From: Arctopsyche grandis
Taxonomy: Eukaryota; Arthropoda; Insecta; Trichoptera; Hydropsychidae
Assembly: GCF_051622035.1 (NCBI RefSeq)
Contig: NC_135355.1
Location: 26,326,986 to 26,390,985 of the forward strand
Reading direction: 5' to 3'
Length of the DNA: 64,000 nucleotides
The position numbers were made by a program, and so were the translations under genes. How positions within the stretch are numbered: position 1 is the stretch's first letter; the number at the start of each line of letters is the position of its first letter. The notes under the pieces were generated by a model. It had not been told where the DNA came from. It did no database searches and worked only from the letters and a program-made list of their open reading frames with translations. Shown piece after piece: positions 24,101 through 38,300 of the stretch.

Positions 24101-27100
24101 AAACCGCCAAATTATATTTCGGAAATGAAATATATTGATTTTATATTATGCGTGGTATTACATTTATTTTGGATATTTATTACATATTTTTGCGACTCGA
24201 TAAATAAATTTTTAATTCTCAAAATCATACTAAATGATGTAAAGCAACTAAATTCAAATCCATTTAAAGTAAACTATGTATGTATGTATATAGATCAGAT
24301 TTTATTACGTGAATGTTTTGGCTTGTCAGAATTTTCTTTGTTGAGATTTCGCTTGTCAAAGTTTCAAATTACCAGACCGTCTTGCAAAATTTTGGCCCTA
24401 AAATCTTGTGGATTAAACTAAAACCAAGGATGCTAAATTTAATAATATGAGAGCTGACGAGCTGTTCCGAGCCGCTGAAGACCGATGCGGATATTTTAAA
24501 ATAACACTGTTCGACACAAAAAATGGTTCAGAGACAACACCAAGATATAGAAAAAATACTGGGCATAGATCTATAAGAAAAGTCATACATGTATCGTCTC
24601 TGAACCAAAAAAAAAGTCGTTATTTGTCGAACAGTGTAATCGATGAGGTGGCATTAAGAAAAAGATGAAGAAGAAAATGAATAAATTATAATTTAAAAAA
24701 TGACGCAATTGATTTACGTATAAGTTTACGCATCTAAATAAACATAAATATTAACATATTCATTGTTTTTATGATAATCACGTTACATTTTAGATAATTA
24801 CTAAGATTTGAAATATCAATTTGATTTTTAAATGTTTTTTTGCGCGATCGTAATCGCAATTCAACATCTATAAATAATTTAAGAATCTATACATCCAACT
24901 ATGAAAACGTATGTATATGAAAACAACTTTAATAACACTGAGCAACAAAAAAAAAACACCAGAGCGGATACTAGCCAATCTTTACTAAGTTTGACCCACT
25001 GAATTCGAATATGATATTGATTTTTATTGGTGGGTGATCGTTTACGAGATATGAGCGTTTAAAAAAATCCGCGATTTTTACAGTTTTTTGGCTTTTGCGG
25101 TCTTTAACTCAAAATTTAGGATTGTTACGCTCAAAGTATTGGAATCAATATTATAAATCCTTATAAACGTGGTGAAATAAAAAATTTGCAAAATAAATGA
25201 AAAATAGCACGGAAAAAAAATCCGTAAAAAAAATATATTTTTGACTTTTAAAATTTGCTAGACAATTAATTAGAAGTATTTCAAAGAAATGAAATATAAC
25301 AATTAATAGGAAAAGTATCTGATTATTGATTCCAATACTCACTTTGAGCGTAACAATCCTAAATTTTGAGTTAAAGACCGCAAAAGCCAAAAAACTGTAA
25401 AAATCGCGGATTTTTTTAAACGCTCATATCTCGTAAATGATCACCCACCAACAAAAATCAATATCATATTCGAATTTAGTGGGTCAAACTTAGTAAAGAT
25501 TAGCTAGTCTCCGCTCTGGTAACTCAAAAACGTGATTTTTTTGTTGCTCAGTGTAATTAACAACGAAACGTTCGTCGTTGAAATGAAAATTTCATGTATC
25601 CGTAGGAAAGTACGTTTATCGCAGCGAATCTATACGATTTCGAACGTGTACATATTTTGTATTTTTATTCCCGATTTTTTCTCACTTTTTTTGGCATCCG
25701 GGATTCCCAGTGGTGAATATTTAATGCGGCAACCCCCAGCATATTCAACCCTGTAAAAGTCGATTGTTTGTCGTTCGTGGCGCGTGTTTGGCCTTGTTTT
25801 TATGATACCTGTGAGACATACATAATTCATATTTAAATAAAAATAAAAAAATCCTACCAAACGAAGGTGTTGAAAAAAATAATACAATCGATGAAGATCG
25901 TTGCATATTGATATCAAATTCAGGTATTATATTTATGTACATACATACATATATGATAATTCTTAATGTTTGTTTATTCCTTTAAAACTTGCCTTAATGT
26001 GAAATGTAAATGTAAAATATCCGCTAGCCACTGTGCTGGAAGCTACGCGTGCAACTAACAAAATTGTGATTTAAGTTAAAATAATGCCACATCTGCGAGG
26101 TTAATTATTGTAATTAGCTTTAAAAACCATTTTATCATGTATAAAATGTAAAATAATATAAAATAAGTGCAGGAAATGAAAACAATAGCCGCTATATCAA
26201 AGCCGTCATTACATTCTCTCATTGATCGTTGAGCGCGGCACTGAATTCCCCTCTCTCTCGCATCCATGTACAAGGGGCTTCCAGAGAAAATAATTATTTC
26301 TGATGATATTGATCAATGTTTTTATTTTGTAATGATATTATTCGAATCATTGAGGCTTTGATGAGAAATACATGAAATATGAAGACTCTGCATTCAGAAT
26401 ATTTGGAGAAATAAAATAAAATATAAGTCCTGGTCACTCGGTATCCATCACAGTGTGGCAAGTGTTTAGTAAAATATTTTTTTAGTATTTTAAAATTTTA
26501 TCTTGGCAGATAAGCCTAAGCCATATTTTTCCGCACTGGCTCATCTCTTATCGACATTTGCATAAAGTAACAGCATTGACATTTGTAAAATCTTTAAGGA
26601 ATATTTTATGGGGGTAGGTTTATTCTAAAACAATAGTCGATTGATTGAGGAGGATTTTGGATTATTAATTAGGCTTTCAGTTTCATTAAACCGTCAGCTC
26701 AGCGTACATTTTGAATTCGTATCGAACAAACCTTTTAAACGTCATCAATTATTATAATGGCAAACGAAAGTGCTTTATATAATATTCCATGCGAAAGTCT
26801 ATGTAATATTCCAACAGAAAATGACAGCTGAAAATGATTTTTAACGGTAAAATTTTATTTGAAATTTCACTTTGTTATCTTTCGAAGATCAATTAATGTA
26901 TGTATGTACATATGTACAGATATGATAAGTAAAGTATATTATTATTTATCACCCTCGTCAAAGGTGGCGATTTTAAATTTCAATAAACACATACATATGT
27001 ACATTCATACGTATTAGGGTTTCTGACCCGTTTCGACCCGGGACAGACATTCCTGGGAATTCACGGAATATTTGTTTGTCCCGTGTCCCGGAGATCTCGA

Positions 27101-29286
27101 CTCCCGGGAATTGGATTTAAAAAAATCTTGAAAACATACATTTTCACGACTACACGAAGGAAAATAATAAATCAAATACACAAAGAATCGTAAAATATTC
27201 TCAAAAATTAAAATCGAAGAAAGAAGTAGCCTAAAACTGATTTTTTAACACAAATTTTAAATAATTCTGATTTTATATCGAATAAAACATTCTTATGATG
27301 TTGTAATAAAAACGAATATATATCCTACGGAGAAACTATTATGAAGCGAGTATTATCCTTTTTGTATTGACGATTCCAAAATGGAAAAAACTCTTTTAGA
27401 TTGGGATGAAGATGAAACAATTGTTTGTTTGACGATGAATGAAGAATTAAATAAGGAGTTAGCAAAGACGAATATAAAAAATAACGTAAATAAAAATAAC
27501 CTCCACTTTGAAAAAAAATTAAAATATACATGCTGACAGGAGAAAAAAACCGACAAGTTAAAAAAATTGTTTTCGTCCCTTTTAACAATAAAACCAACTT
27601 CGACCGAAACTGAAAGAGTTTTTTCCATTGCTGGTGATTTTTGTACCAATTCGAGAATTAGACTTTCGGATTCTCATTTAAATATTGCAGTATTCTTAAG
27701 AAGCTTCTTTAAATAAGTTAACTTTTATAATTACAGTTTTTCGAGTTAAATATTATGTATTGTTTTGTAAATAAATAAATATTTTTTTATTAATAAAACA
27801 TATATTAAATTGAAAAAAAAAGTTTTTTACATGTGTCCCGGGATCCTGGGAATCCCGGGAACGATCCCGGGCTCCATCCCGTGTCCCAGGAATTGAAAAA
27901 GTCCGGGAAATCAGAAACCCTAATACGTATATAATGTACATCTGTTCTGTTACATATGTACATACTGATCGATTTGCTTGAGCAGTTCCGGCTTCAAAGG
28001 AAACTTTTTATAATTCATGGACTTTTTATAATTCATATCATCCGCAGAAGTTTTGGAAACTCTGAATTTTGAGTACCTTTAATAAAATTTAACGAGACCG
28101 AAATTTGATTACGATTGCAATGAATTAATTATCATTCTGTGTCGTCCCTACCTCAAACAAAAGCTTCTCAACCAGTTTGACAAAGGGTTCGACAATACCT
28201 CGTAGAAACGGTACGCGTGCTTTATCCTGCGGATCGGAACTCGTCGACATATTTATTGTTCTCGCTATTGGCGTTTCTTTCTCGCGTTTAATCAACGAAA
28301 GCAATTAATTTTTGTTTATTATTTATTTCGCAATGGCGAGTGATCGGTGAGATGGCGATGGATTATCTTATACGACTTGCCATGACGGCGAGTATTCATG
28401 AGCGATTCTACGAAAATATAACATTACTAAAGTTTTACCCGTTAATATACCAACGGGTGTTATAGAAAGAATTGTAATTAATGAATGTTTAAAAATAGAC
28501 AATTGACGCTAGGTGTAGGTTGAATCATTAATTTTTCTTAATAGCCTACATCAACGTTTCTCAACCGGGGTCCATGTCCCTTTGAAGCCCTAGAACATTT
28601 CAAGAGAGGCACAAGTCAAAAACATCAATTTTCGTTAAATGAACTCTCCATTTCTATATCTCGTTGGCTTGGTACTCGGATCATCATAGTGATCATTCCA
28701 GACACATTTTCCAATATCTCTGCTTGATATTGAATTTATTATTTAGCATAATGTTTATGTATGTCAGCGGTACACCGCTACTAACTGTCAGTTGGCGTCA
28801 CCCGCATTGGCCCGCACTATGGGGTACCAACTCTTAACACTAACACACATGTGTACCAACTGTTCAGCATGAGCCACATTATTATAAACTAGTGAATAGC
28901 CCGATGAAATATCATCGCATGGGTATACAATTATTATATATCCGTATAAAACTAAAAAAAAAAATCCGAAACCGGAACCGTTATTTTCGTAGACTCTCAT
29001 ATATAGTTTTCAATTCTTTATTTGTAATAATTTTCAATTCTTAAAGTTAACGTTAACAAAATGTTAATTAAAGTTAACAAAATGTAATATTTTCCGATTA
29101 TACACAAACGGTCATTGACCTCGTAACGTTGAATATTATTATTACACATAACAAATTACGTGCATATACATATGATGTGTATTTACAACATGTATTCTGG
29201 GCGAGGATATGGCGTGCGGCGCGGGCTCGTGAGAACATTTCGTTTGGATCGAAGGGTCTTTATATACATATATGATAATAATAATC

Positions 29287-29353
<67 letters not shown>

Positions 29354-32300
29354 CTTCTCAAAACCACAAAACTGTCTTGAGATTGTCAAAAGAGGCGATC
29401 TTCATTTGTCGCTGACAACATTGCAATCAACATTAATAAACTTTTTAGTTTGCATCATTCACAAGGATCACACCAAATACAGTAAACTTTAAAGTAAGTA
29501 CATATTTTGTTTTTGTAAATAAAAGTAAAAATGTATGTATGTACGTATGTAGTTCATAAGAAATATATTTACACTTGTTTTTCTTTCGAGCAACTTGTAG
29601 GACACAGAAATATTAAACTCAAAAGGAGGTAGATGTGTATATGTGTACATACTTATATTCCATATTAAAGATAGACATAGAGAAAATGTTTATAATTATT
29701 ATATGTACATTCATATGTAGGATTCAATTCGCAAAGGGACACGTATTATATGTAGGTGGTCAATGACACTCGAACAACGTCTTAAACTATGTATGTTTAT
29801 TTCGGCGTTTTGTCATACCAAATTAAATAATAATAATATTTTTTTATTCCAGACGATAGGTAGATTAGAGCAATCCCCATCGTTCATATAAATAATATAT
29901 TGATAATACAAATATAAATAATAATAATAATAATGAATCAATTAATGTCTATTTAAGGTGGTCGATGAAGTATGTAGCTCCATCCACCGAACCGGTCTCC
30001 GTGACGGGCCGGAATGTGAAATTACCGAAAACGCAAATATCGGAAGGCAAAGATCGAAAATCGAAAGATCAAAAAAAAGGGCGCATGGTAAACCGGTACA
30101 TACTCACTTAATTTGAGCGAGCAGGATACAACAGGAACAAGAGGAACAGGCTTTTCCTCCCGTATTAATGTGCGAAGGAAAAGCCTGTTCCTCTTGTTCC
30201 TGTTGTATCCTGCTCGTCCAAATTAAGTGAGTATGTACGTGAGTATGTACCGTTTACCATGAACCCTTTTTTATCTTTCGACTTAAGATCTTTCAATTTT
30301 CGATCTTTGCCTTCCGATATTTGCGTTTTCGGTAATTTCACATTCCGGCCCGTGAGGTAGACCCCCACCGAACATACCGAGATGGGCGGAAATGAGAAGA
30401 CGCGGCAGCATGCAAATAATTTCTCGATAAAAATACACGATGACTTAGGGTGGTCGCTCCCATTCTGAGAATGGCCTAAAAGTGAGACGCGTGCCCTTCT
30501 ACAAAAATTTCCGACGTGCTGCAACCCTTTAGCAGTTGTTGTATTATACCTTTATCCTCTTCGTTGTCTCCTGCCTGTATTTCATCCATAGTTCACCAGT
30601 ATGGAGGCTAGTATAAAAGTACATAAATAATTGTCTCTTTACCTCTATACTGGAGTACTCTGGAAGATATACTCAATTCATCATTTGTACATGAACTCTT
30701 CTGAGTTCGGAAACTAAATCCTATATTTGTACAATATACTATATTATCTTTATATATAGATGGGATGATTGGGTGAGGAGTTAAGCTCAACAAACGAAAC
30801 GTTGTTGTTTCATCTATTAACCGGATATTATGTTACATGTCCTCGTGTGTACTCGTTAGCGTCGCGTATGAGATAATATGCCTCGTTTGTTTGAATTCGA
30901 AATTGTCGGCGCTGCTTTGGAAATAATTGATTTCGACAGATGCTTATCTCGGTGGGTTTGCGAAAATACATACCAACATACAATGTATATGTATAGGATG
31001 GGCCAATTATTAGGGTTTGAGGAATCACAAATTTTTCCGTTATTGAATCGATTCAATTATATTATACATTATACATTTTACATGTAATGTATGCAAATTT
31101 GTTTCATTTCGATATAGCTTAATTAATATTAAAAAAATAGCGTATAAAACATTAAACAATAGAATATACAAATATGAATTTATGGTGAACGTTGGAGCAT
31201 TTTCATACTTTGAAATACATATATTGAAGAATAGGAGTGGAAGCTGCTTCAACGAGAATACAATTTAAATGAGCTTTACCGTTTCACAAAGCTCGTTCAT
31301 AATAACATGAGCTGATGAACAAGACTCTTTTGAATTCCTGCACGGATATTCTCATAAGCTTGTTATATGAGAGCATTCAAGCATATGTTTTTTCAGATGT
31401 CCTCACAGGAAGAAAGATCGGACAAAGCTAATTAGTCTGGAAATTTCTTGAAATTATACGATTGTCGAACAGTTTCCGTCTCAGAAAGTTTATTGGGCTT
31501 AAAATACCTTAAGTATGTAAATAGCCTCGTCGTGTTATTTACATACTTAAGGTATGTACGTAATTATATCACGAGATCTCAAGTCAGTTACTGTTAAAGC
31601 ACAACTACTACTACGATTCATCATTCACTAGTTTCATCACCATTAAATTCATCGAAGAAGTTCTTCCTCAAAACGTTACCATAGTTTCTGAATCATTCAT
31701 TTTTCACAATAAAGTGGCGGCGGTAAGCTCTTTGGATTAAAATAATGGATCTGTCATTTCGAAAAAATATTCCACTATATTCAGCCGTTGTTCTTTCGTG
31801 AAATTACGCGTGATGAATCTTCAAAGACTCATGTATAATATATTATATAATCGTTGCTGCCGTCCCTGAATGTGATATTTTCTACCTTGGGGAGCGTAGA
31901 TTATCGGATATTATTTTAACATATTTATCTGGTAACCTGCGCTCATCATTATTTTCTTAATTTGAATGTGATGTATGAGTGGAATCTTAATCTACTCTCT
32001 TCCATTTGGGCCTAGCTGTGATTTTATTTTTTATTTATATTTTGTTTTATTTTATTTTACTTTTTTCTTTTTCTTTCTCCTTATGTACATTTTTATGAAA
32101 TGTTTTTCTTATGTTCAATATGAAACTAATACTGTGATTTTTGGATTTTATTTTTGATTTTTATACCTTTGTTCATTTTTTTTCATTATGTATTATTTTT
32201 CTTTTGTTACTTTATTTTATTTTATCATGTTTTTCTGCTTTTGCTTTTTTCTTTTTATTTTATATTTTACTTATTTTATCTTTGTGTTTTACTTATTTCA

Positions 32301-35300
32301 TCTTTGTTTTTCTTTTGTATCAAATGTAGGCCATTGTATCATTCATTGTATTCCTATAATGCCACAATGGTCCAAAACTATAAATAAAAAATAATATATA
32401 TATATATGTATGTGTAAGACTCATGTATAATATATATGTTCATATATGTATGTACCAGCGGAAAAGCTTCGCTTATGAATTATCAAATTTGTTATTTTTT
32501 TTATTTGCATGATATTGATACTGTCATTTCCTTGTGAAGAGCATACATTTATAACATAAGGCTCGAAAAAAAGCGAACAAGAATACATACATATGTAAAC
32601 TGTCACTTATGGTTGACGGATCTTCATTAAATTTATCGAATAACTTGAATAAAAGCTGAAACTCATACATACATACAGGTGAAATTTCAGTTTAATTCGC
32701 CGAACAGTTTCAGAGAAAACATAAAAATCATAAAGTATTACATCCGACTGAGATAAAAATATGAAAAAAAAACATTATTATATGAAATGCATCAGACCTA
32801 TTATATGTAAAAGAGTGAAACTTTTAGCCCAATTAAATAGGCGATTTAGTAGATAATTTAATCTTTGAAATATAAAAAAGAGGAAAAGAGGAAAGAGGAT
32901 CTTTATAGGAAGGTATTATTTTCGGTCGACTTGAAAATTTGAAAAAAATTACAACGTAACGAAATGAATAAAATGTAAGTAGTGTATGAACTTAAACAAA
33001 TCTATTTCATTAAAAAAAAAAAGTATAAGACGGAGGAAACAATCGATTTTGGCCACAACGTGCAATTTAAAGATTTTATTTGTAATGTAATTTGGATTCA
33101 TGATTTTTCAGAAATTTTTAAATTTTTTAGTGGATTTACTTCCGTTTGATTTTTAGTGACACATACCGTAATATAGAAAATAATAAAAAGGAGTTGGATT
33201 CCGACACCGACTCCGTTTAAAATGCTCAGCCCTGCATTTTACTGAAAAGTACAAAGTTTCAGTGTAATAGAATTGACGGCGTTCAAACTATCACAGCATA
33301 TATTTTTGAAAAATCATGGAAGCGTGATTTCTGAACAAAAAATCTAGGTCAAACTTTCTGATGATAAAACAACTTCATTTATTAATACTACATACATATA
33401 TCATGTAAAAATTGGTAAATTGTTAAAAATAGTCATTGATTCTTCAAGCCCCACTGTCTGCTTTGACATTTTGCCCACCCTGTATATCTACGTACCGCAT
33501 CTACCGACAATGCAAATGACAAATTCAGCTTTGTGTGTCTTATTATAACGTACTGTCAAATTCAAACATGTCTTGTCGTGAACACGTTCGCCGGAGAAAT
33601 TGATAATCATTTCGCGCGTTGACGGAACAAATGGGGCGCAATAAGGCCCCCGTTCCGGAATCAAGACGAATGGCGCACCGCTTTAGGCGATCGCCGTCCA
33701 AAATTAATGCCAATATTTCACCAGAAGTCTGCTTCGATATAATTGGGACATATTGCCGATCGTAAATCAACGCGCAAGGTCGACCCGTATCGTCAAAATG
33801 CGGGGGAGAGGTGTCAATTTCGCGCAGTGAATAATGTGCGGCCATTTAGATCAGCAGTCGCCATTTTAAATTGATGCGTCATTAGCGGTCATCGTAGGAT
33901 TGCGAATAAGGTTCAAAACATGTATGTTTGCCCCATGGGGCGCAGCCCCATGGGGCCCCAAAACGGGCGCAGCCTCATGGGGCCCCGAAGGGGGTGCAGC
34001 CTCATTGGGCCCCAAAGGGGGCGCAGGGGGGCGCCGCCTTATGGGGCGCTGCCTTATGGGGCGCCGCCTTATGGGGCGCAGCCTTATGGGGCGCTGTCTT
34101 ATGGGGTGCAGCCTTATGGGGCGCCGCCATATGGGGCGCCGCCTTATGGGGCGCTGCCTTATGGGGCGCCGCCTTATGGGGCGCCGCCTTATGGGGCGCC
34201 GCCTTATGGAGCTTAGCCGCATGGGGCCCCGAAGGGGGCGCAAGGGGGCGCAGCCCCATGGGGCCCCGAAGGGGGCGCAGCCTCATGGGGCGAAGCCCCA
34301 TGGGGCGCAGCCTTATGAGGCGAAGCCCTAAACGGCAACTGATCATGGGGGCGAAGCCCTTGACGGCATTTAATCATGGGGGCGCGGAGGGGCGAAGCCC
34401 TAATAGGCTTTAACTAAGGGGGGCGAAGCCCTAGGCGGCATTTAATCATGAGGGTGCGGAGGGGCGAAGCCCCAAAAGGCATTAATTATGGGGGGCGAAG
34501 CCCTAAACGGCATTTAATAATGGGGGCGCGGAGGGGCGAAGCCCTAAAAGGCAACTGATAATGGGGGCGAAGCCCTAGACGGCAATTAACCATGGGGACG
34601 TGGAGGGGCGAAGCCCTTATCGGCAACTGATCATGGGGGCGAAGCCCTAGACGGCATTTAATCATGAGGGTGCGGAGGGGCGAAGCCCCAAAAGGCATTA
34701 GTTAAGGGCGGCGAAGCCCTAAACGGCAGTTAATCATGGGGGCGCGGAGGGGCGAAGCCCTAAAAGGCAACTGATCATGGGGGCGAAGCCCTAGACGGCA
34801 TTTAACCATGGGGACGTGGAGGGGCGAAGCCCTTATCGGCAACTGATCATGGGGGCGAAGCCCTAGACGGCATTTAATCATGAGGGTGCGGAGGGGCGAA
34901 GCCCCAAAAGGCATTAGTTAAGGGGGGCGAAGCCCTAAACGGCAGTTAATCATGGGGGCGCGGAGGGGCGAAGCCCTAAAAGGCATTAGCTAAGGGGGGC
35001 GAAGCCCTAAACGGCAATTAATCTTGGGGGCGCGGGGGGCGAAGCCCTAAAAGGCATTAACTAGGGGGGGCGAAGCCCTAGACGGCATTTAATCATGGGG
35101 GTGCGGAGGGGCGAAGCCCTAAAAGGCATTAACTAAGGGGGGCGAAGCCCTAAACGGCAATTAATCTTGGGGGCGCGGGGGGCGAAGCCCTAAAAGGCAT
35201 TAACTAAGGGGGGCGAAGCCCTAGACGGCTTTGAATCATGGGGGCGCGGAGGGGCGAAGCCCTAAAAGGCAACTGATCATGGGGGCGAAGCCCTAAACGG

Positions 35301-38300
35301 CAATTGCTCATGGGGCGTGGAGGGGCGAAGCCCTAGAAGGCAAAGGCTCAGGGGGGTGCCGAGGGCGAAGCCCTAGAAGGCAAAAAAAAAAAATTTGATT
35401 TTTTTTTTTGATTTTTTAAAAATTTTTTTTTGATTTTTTTTTTATTTTTTTTTTATTTTTTTTTTAATTTTTTTTTTAAATTTTTTTTTTTTTTTTAATT
35501 AAATTAGCTTAGTCATGTTTAAGCGGTTTATATTATAAACACTGAGCGAAGCCGGGTAATACAGCTAGTATATAATAATTATTGAATTTTACAGGGCGAG
35601 AGAAGCTAAACCAATCTACGTTCAATAATATCGTATGTATTTGTAATTGTAAACAGACTGAAGTATTATGTAAAAGTAAATCGAAAACTATTCTGGGAGA
35701 TGGAAAATTATTATTGGAAAATATTTCCCTCAATATTTTGAATTTTAATATATCTTAAAAAAATACTTTTTTTATAACCAAATTTCTTCAAAATATATTT
35801 CATATCAAAATATATATTTTGTGTATACAAGCTGAAAAATAGAATCAATTTAAGATTTCTTTTATACTCAGTTTTTCTTTAATTGTTGTAATATAACTAA
35901 ATTTATGCCCGTTGAAAATAAGTTTCATATTAAGTATGGTTTCCAACTCCGGAAGGTTTTTTCAGCAGCGGGATTTACGGTGCTGGAAATTTCCGATCCC
36001 GGGATCCTGGTGCTAGCACCGGGAAATTAAATGTATAAGAAAATATTTTTTTTTCAATCGAATATTTCTTTAAAGAAATAGACGTAAATACAAATATACT
36101 TAAAATAAGTAATAATAATATAAAATTAAACGTATAAATAACAAAATAAAATGAAAATGTTATAATACACAGTATTATTTTAATTATACAGTACTGAATT
36201 TAATTATTATTTATCAATGAGTTTTTATTCATGTTCGCCCTTATGTAAAAACTGGAATAAAGACGAAACATGAGTCCGAAGCTTGTTTATTCGACGAGCA
36301 AGTGAATTCTTCAGCTGAATTGCTAAATCGCTGTTTCCTAAATTGTTCATCATCAAATTTACAGTCGTGTTAGCTGAGAGAAGTGTTGCATCACGAGGAA
36401 AAAATGATTCGCCCGCAATCTTTAAAGGTTCTAGCGTTTTCACCAAATCATGAATCAATTCAAATTTTTTCTCTTCAAATGAATCGAGTGAATCCACATC
36501 AATCAATGATTTTTAAATACAGTTTTTAACTTCAAAAAATCGCCGCAACATGAAAAACATACTGTTCCATCGAGTTTTGACGTCCATTTTTAATTGAATT
36601 TCTTTTACGTATTGTTCAATACATACATATGTACATGTACATGTACAGAACTCGTGTTCAGACCGATAGTTGAAACAAAACTGATTCTCAAAAATCTGTA
36701 TAAAAATCCACATTTTCGAGCAGATGACCTAATATAACGATGTTTTATGTTCTATAAATATTATTTTTGTAAAAATAGTATTTTTAAATTAATGTCTGCC
36801 AGCACCGTAATCTCGATATTGAGACGTGTCAGCACCGGGATTCATGGTACTAGAAAACCTTAAATTCACCTTTACTAAACTATTTAAGACCTCTAAAATC
36901 TTCCTTAGTTTTGATTGCTGTATTGTATAAATTAATTTTCGCACGGTTCTTGAAATGTCTCATTGTTAATATGTAGTACATATGTATATCATAAATTATA
37001 TTTTATAAACATCACAAAATTAATGTATAATAAATTCACTAAATTAATAAACGGAATACCAACGAATGTCTGAATATTATACAGGAATGATGTACCATAT
37101 AATATTATTAAAATAAATATGTTACAATACAAATTTGAGGAGTACTTAGTGAATGACAGAATAAAAGGCAAATAAAAAGACAAACGTATTATTTACTCGT
37201 ACGACATTGTTTGTTATGTGAGATTATAACGTGGAACCATCTGGAAATGTTTTCCCTTGTTAACTCGACAAACGCACGTCCTTAAAAGACTTTAAAATTA
37301 CGCATTTTATAATGTATCACATGACAAGTTATTATTTCAGAGCAGATAAACAATCGTGACGTTGTGAAAAAGAACTCCTTTAATATTTTTAGACGATTTA
37401 ATAATAATTTGTTTTTACTTTAAATAATTGAAGAGAGGAATGCCCCCGCACGCTTCTGGAAAATTGGATTTTTTCTCGAGAGAATTTTCGCGAAGAAAGT
37501 GATCATTTCGCGAGAGACTTTCGCACTTTCGTCGCCGAATAATTGATGCGGAGACTTATGTTATTCTCGAAATATTAACGAAATATCGTATAAAAATCCC
37601 GACACTGTAAATAAAGACGTATCTTTATTATTTTTATTTATTGCTATATTTTTATTTTTTGGCTAACATTAAAATGTCGACTCTTTTCGCTCGGCTTTTA
37701 TCAGTGGACAAATGAACTTGTTTCGGGCCATAAATTGTTGATGTTTCCTGAAGTCACCGGGTACGTGGTTTCATTACAGCACGAGCCTTTGGCGCAATTA
37801 TAAAAGCCAGCGACGGGGAACCGTTGGCGCGCGTGCCGACAATGTCCACCATAAAGTGATGTTAATTTTCACTGTCGGCAAACGTATTATCGTGTCTTTG
37901 GCGTTTAAATTGGCAATGGTAAAATTTACTTTACAAATTTAACGATGTACATGCATGTAAAAACAAAAATAAACAACTAATATTCGTAATAAAATACTGT
38001 TAATTTAGCCAGCAGCATAGCTTGGTGGCTGGCTTAATGCTAACCACCGAATGGATGCTTGGTTTGATCCCGTGGGAAAACCTCGATCGAAAAGAATTTA
38101 CTATGAGTATTTTTGTAGCGGTCAGACTTGGATATTCCCGGGTTGGTTGGAGCCTTGGTTCCCAGGTCCAAGCCCTTGGTTGACCTTGATTGAATAGAAT
38201 TTATTCGGAGTATTTCTATATTGCTGTAGTTCAGCCTTGGATATTTCTGACTTCAAGTCAATCGCTTTCTACCAGAGTTTGCCAATTTTTTATTGTTGAA

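Noticed and set aside
29160..29492. 110-codon frame
   Set aside because: Its core is the (TA)n microsatellite read as IY repeats.
30165..30524. 119-codon frame across the foldback
   Set aside because: A palindrome artefact; a related frame appears in the second F1 copy at 56968-57240 only because the element is duplicated.
31975..32394. Hydrophobic overlapping frames (60-77 codons)
   Set aside because: Translations of the T-rich LINE 3' UTR.
33866..34413. Five long open frames (98-161 codons) on both strands
   Set aside because: All are translations of the 15-bp and GGGCGAAGCCC tandem repeats; a stop-free unit divisible by three opens every frame.
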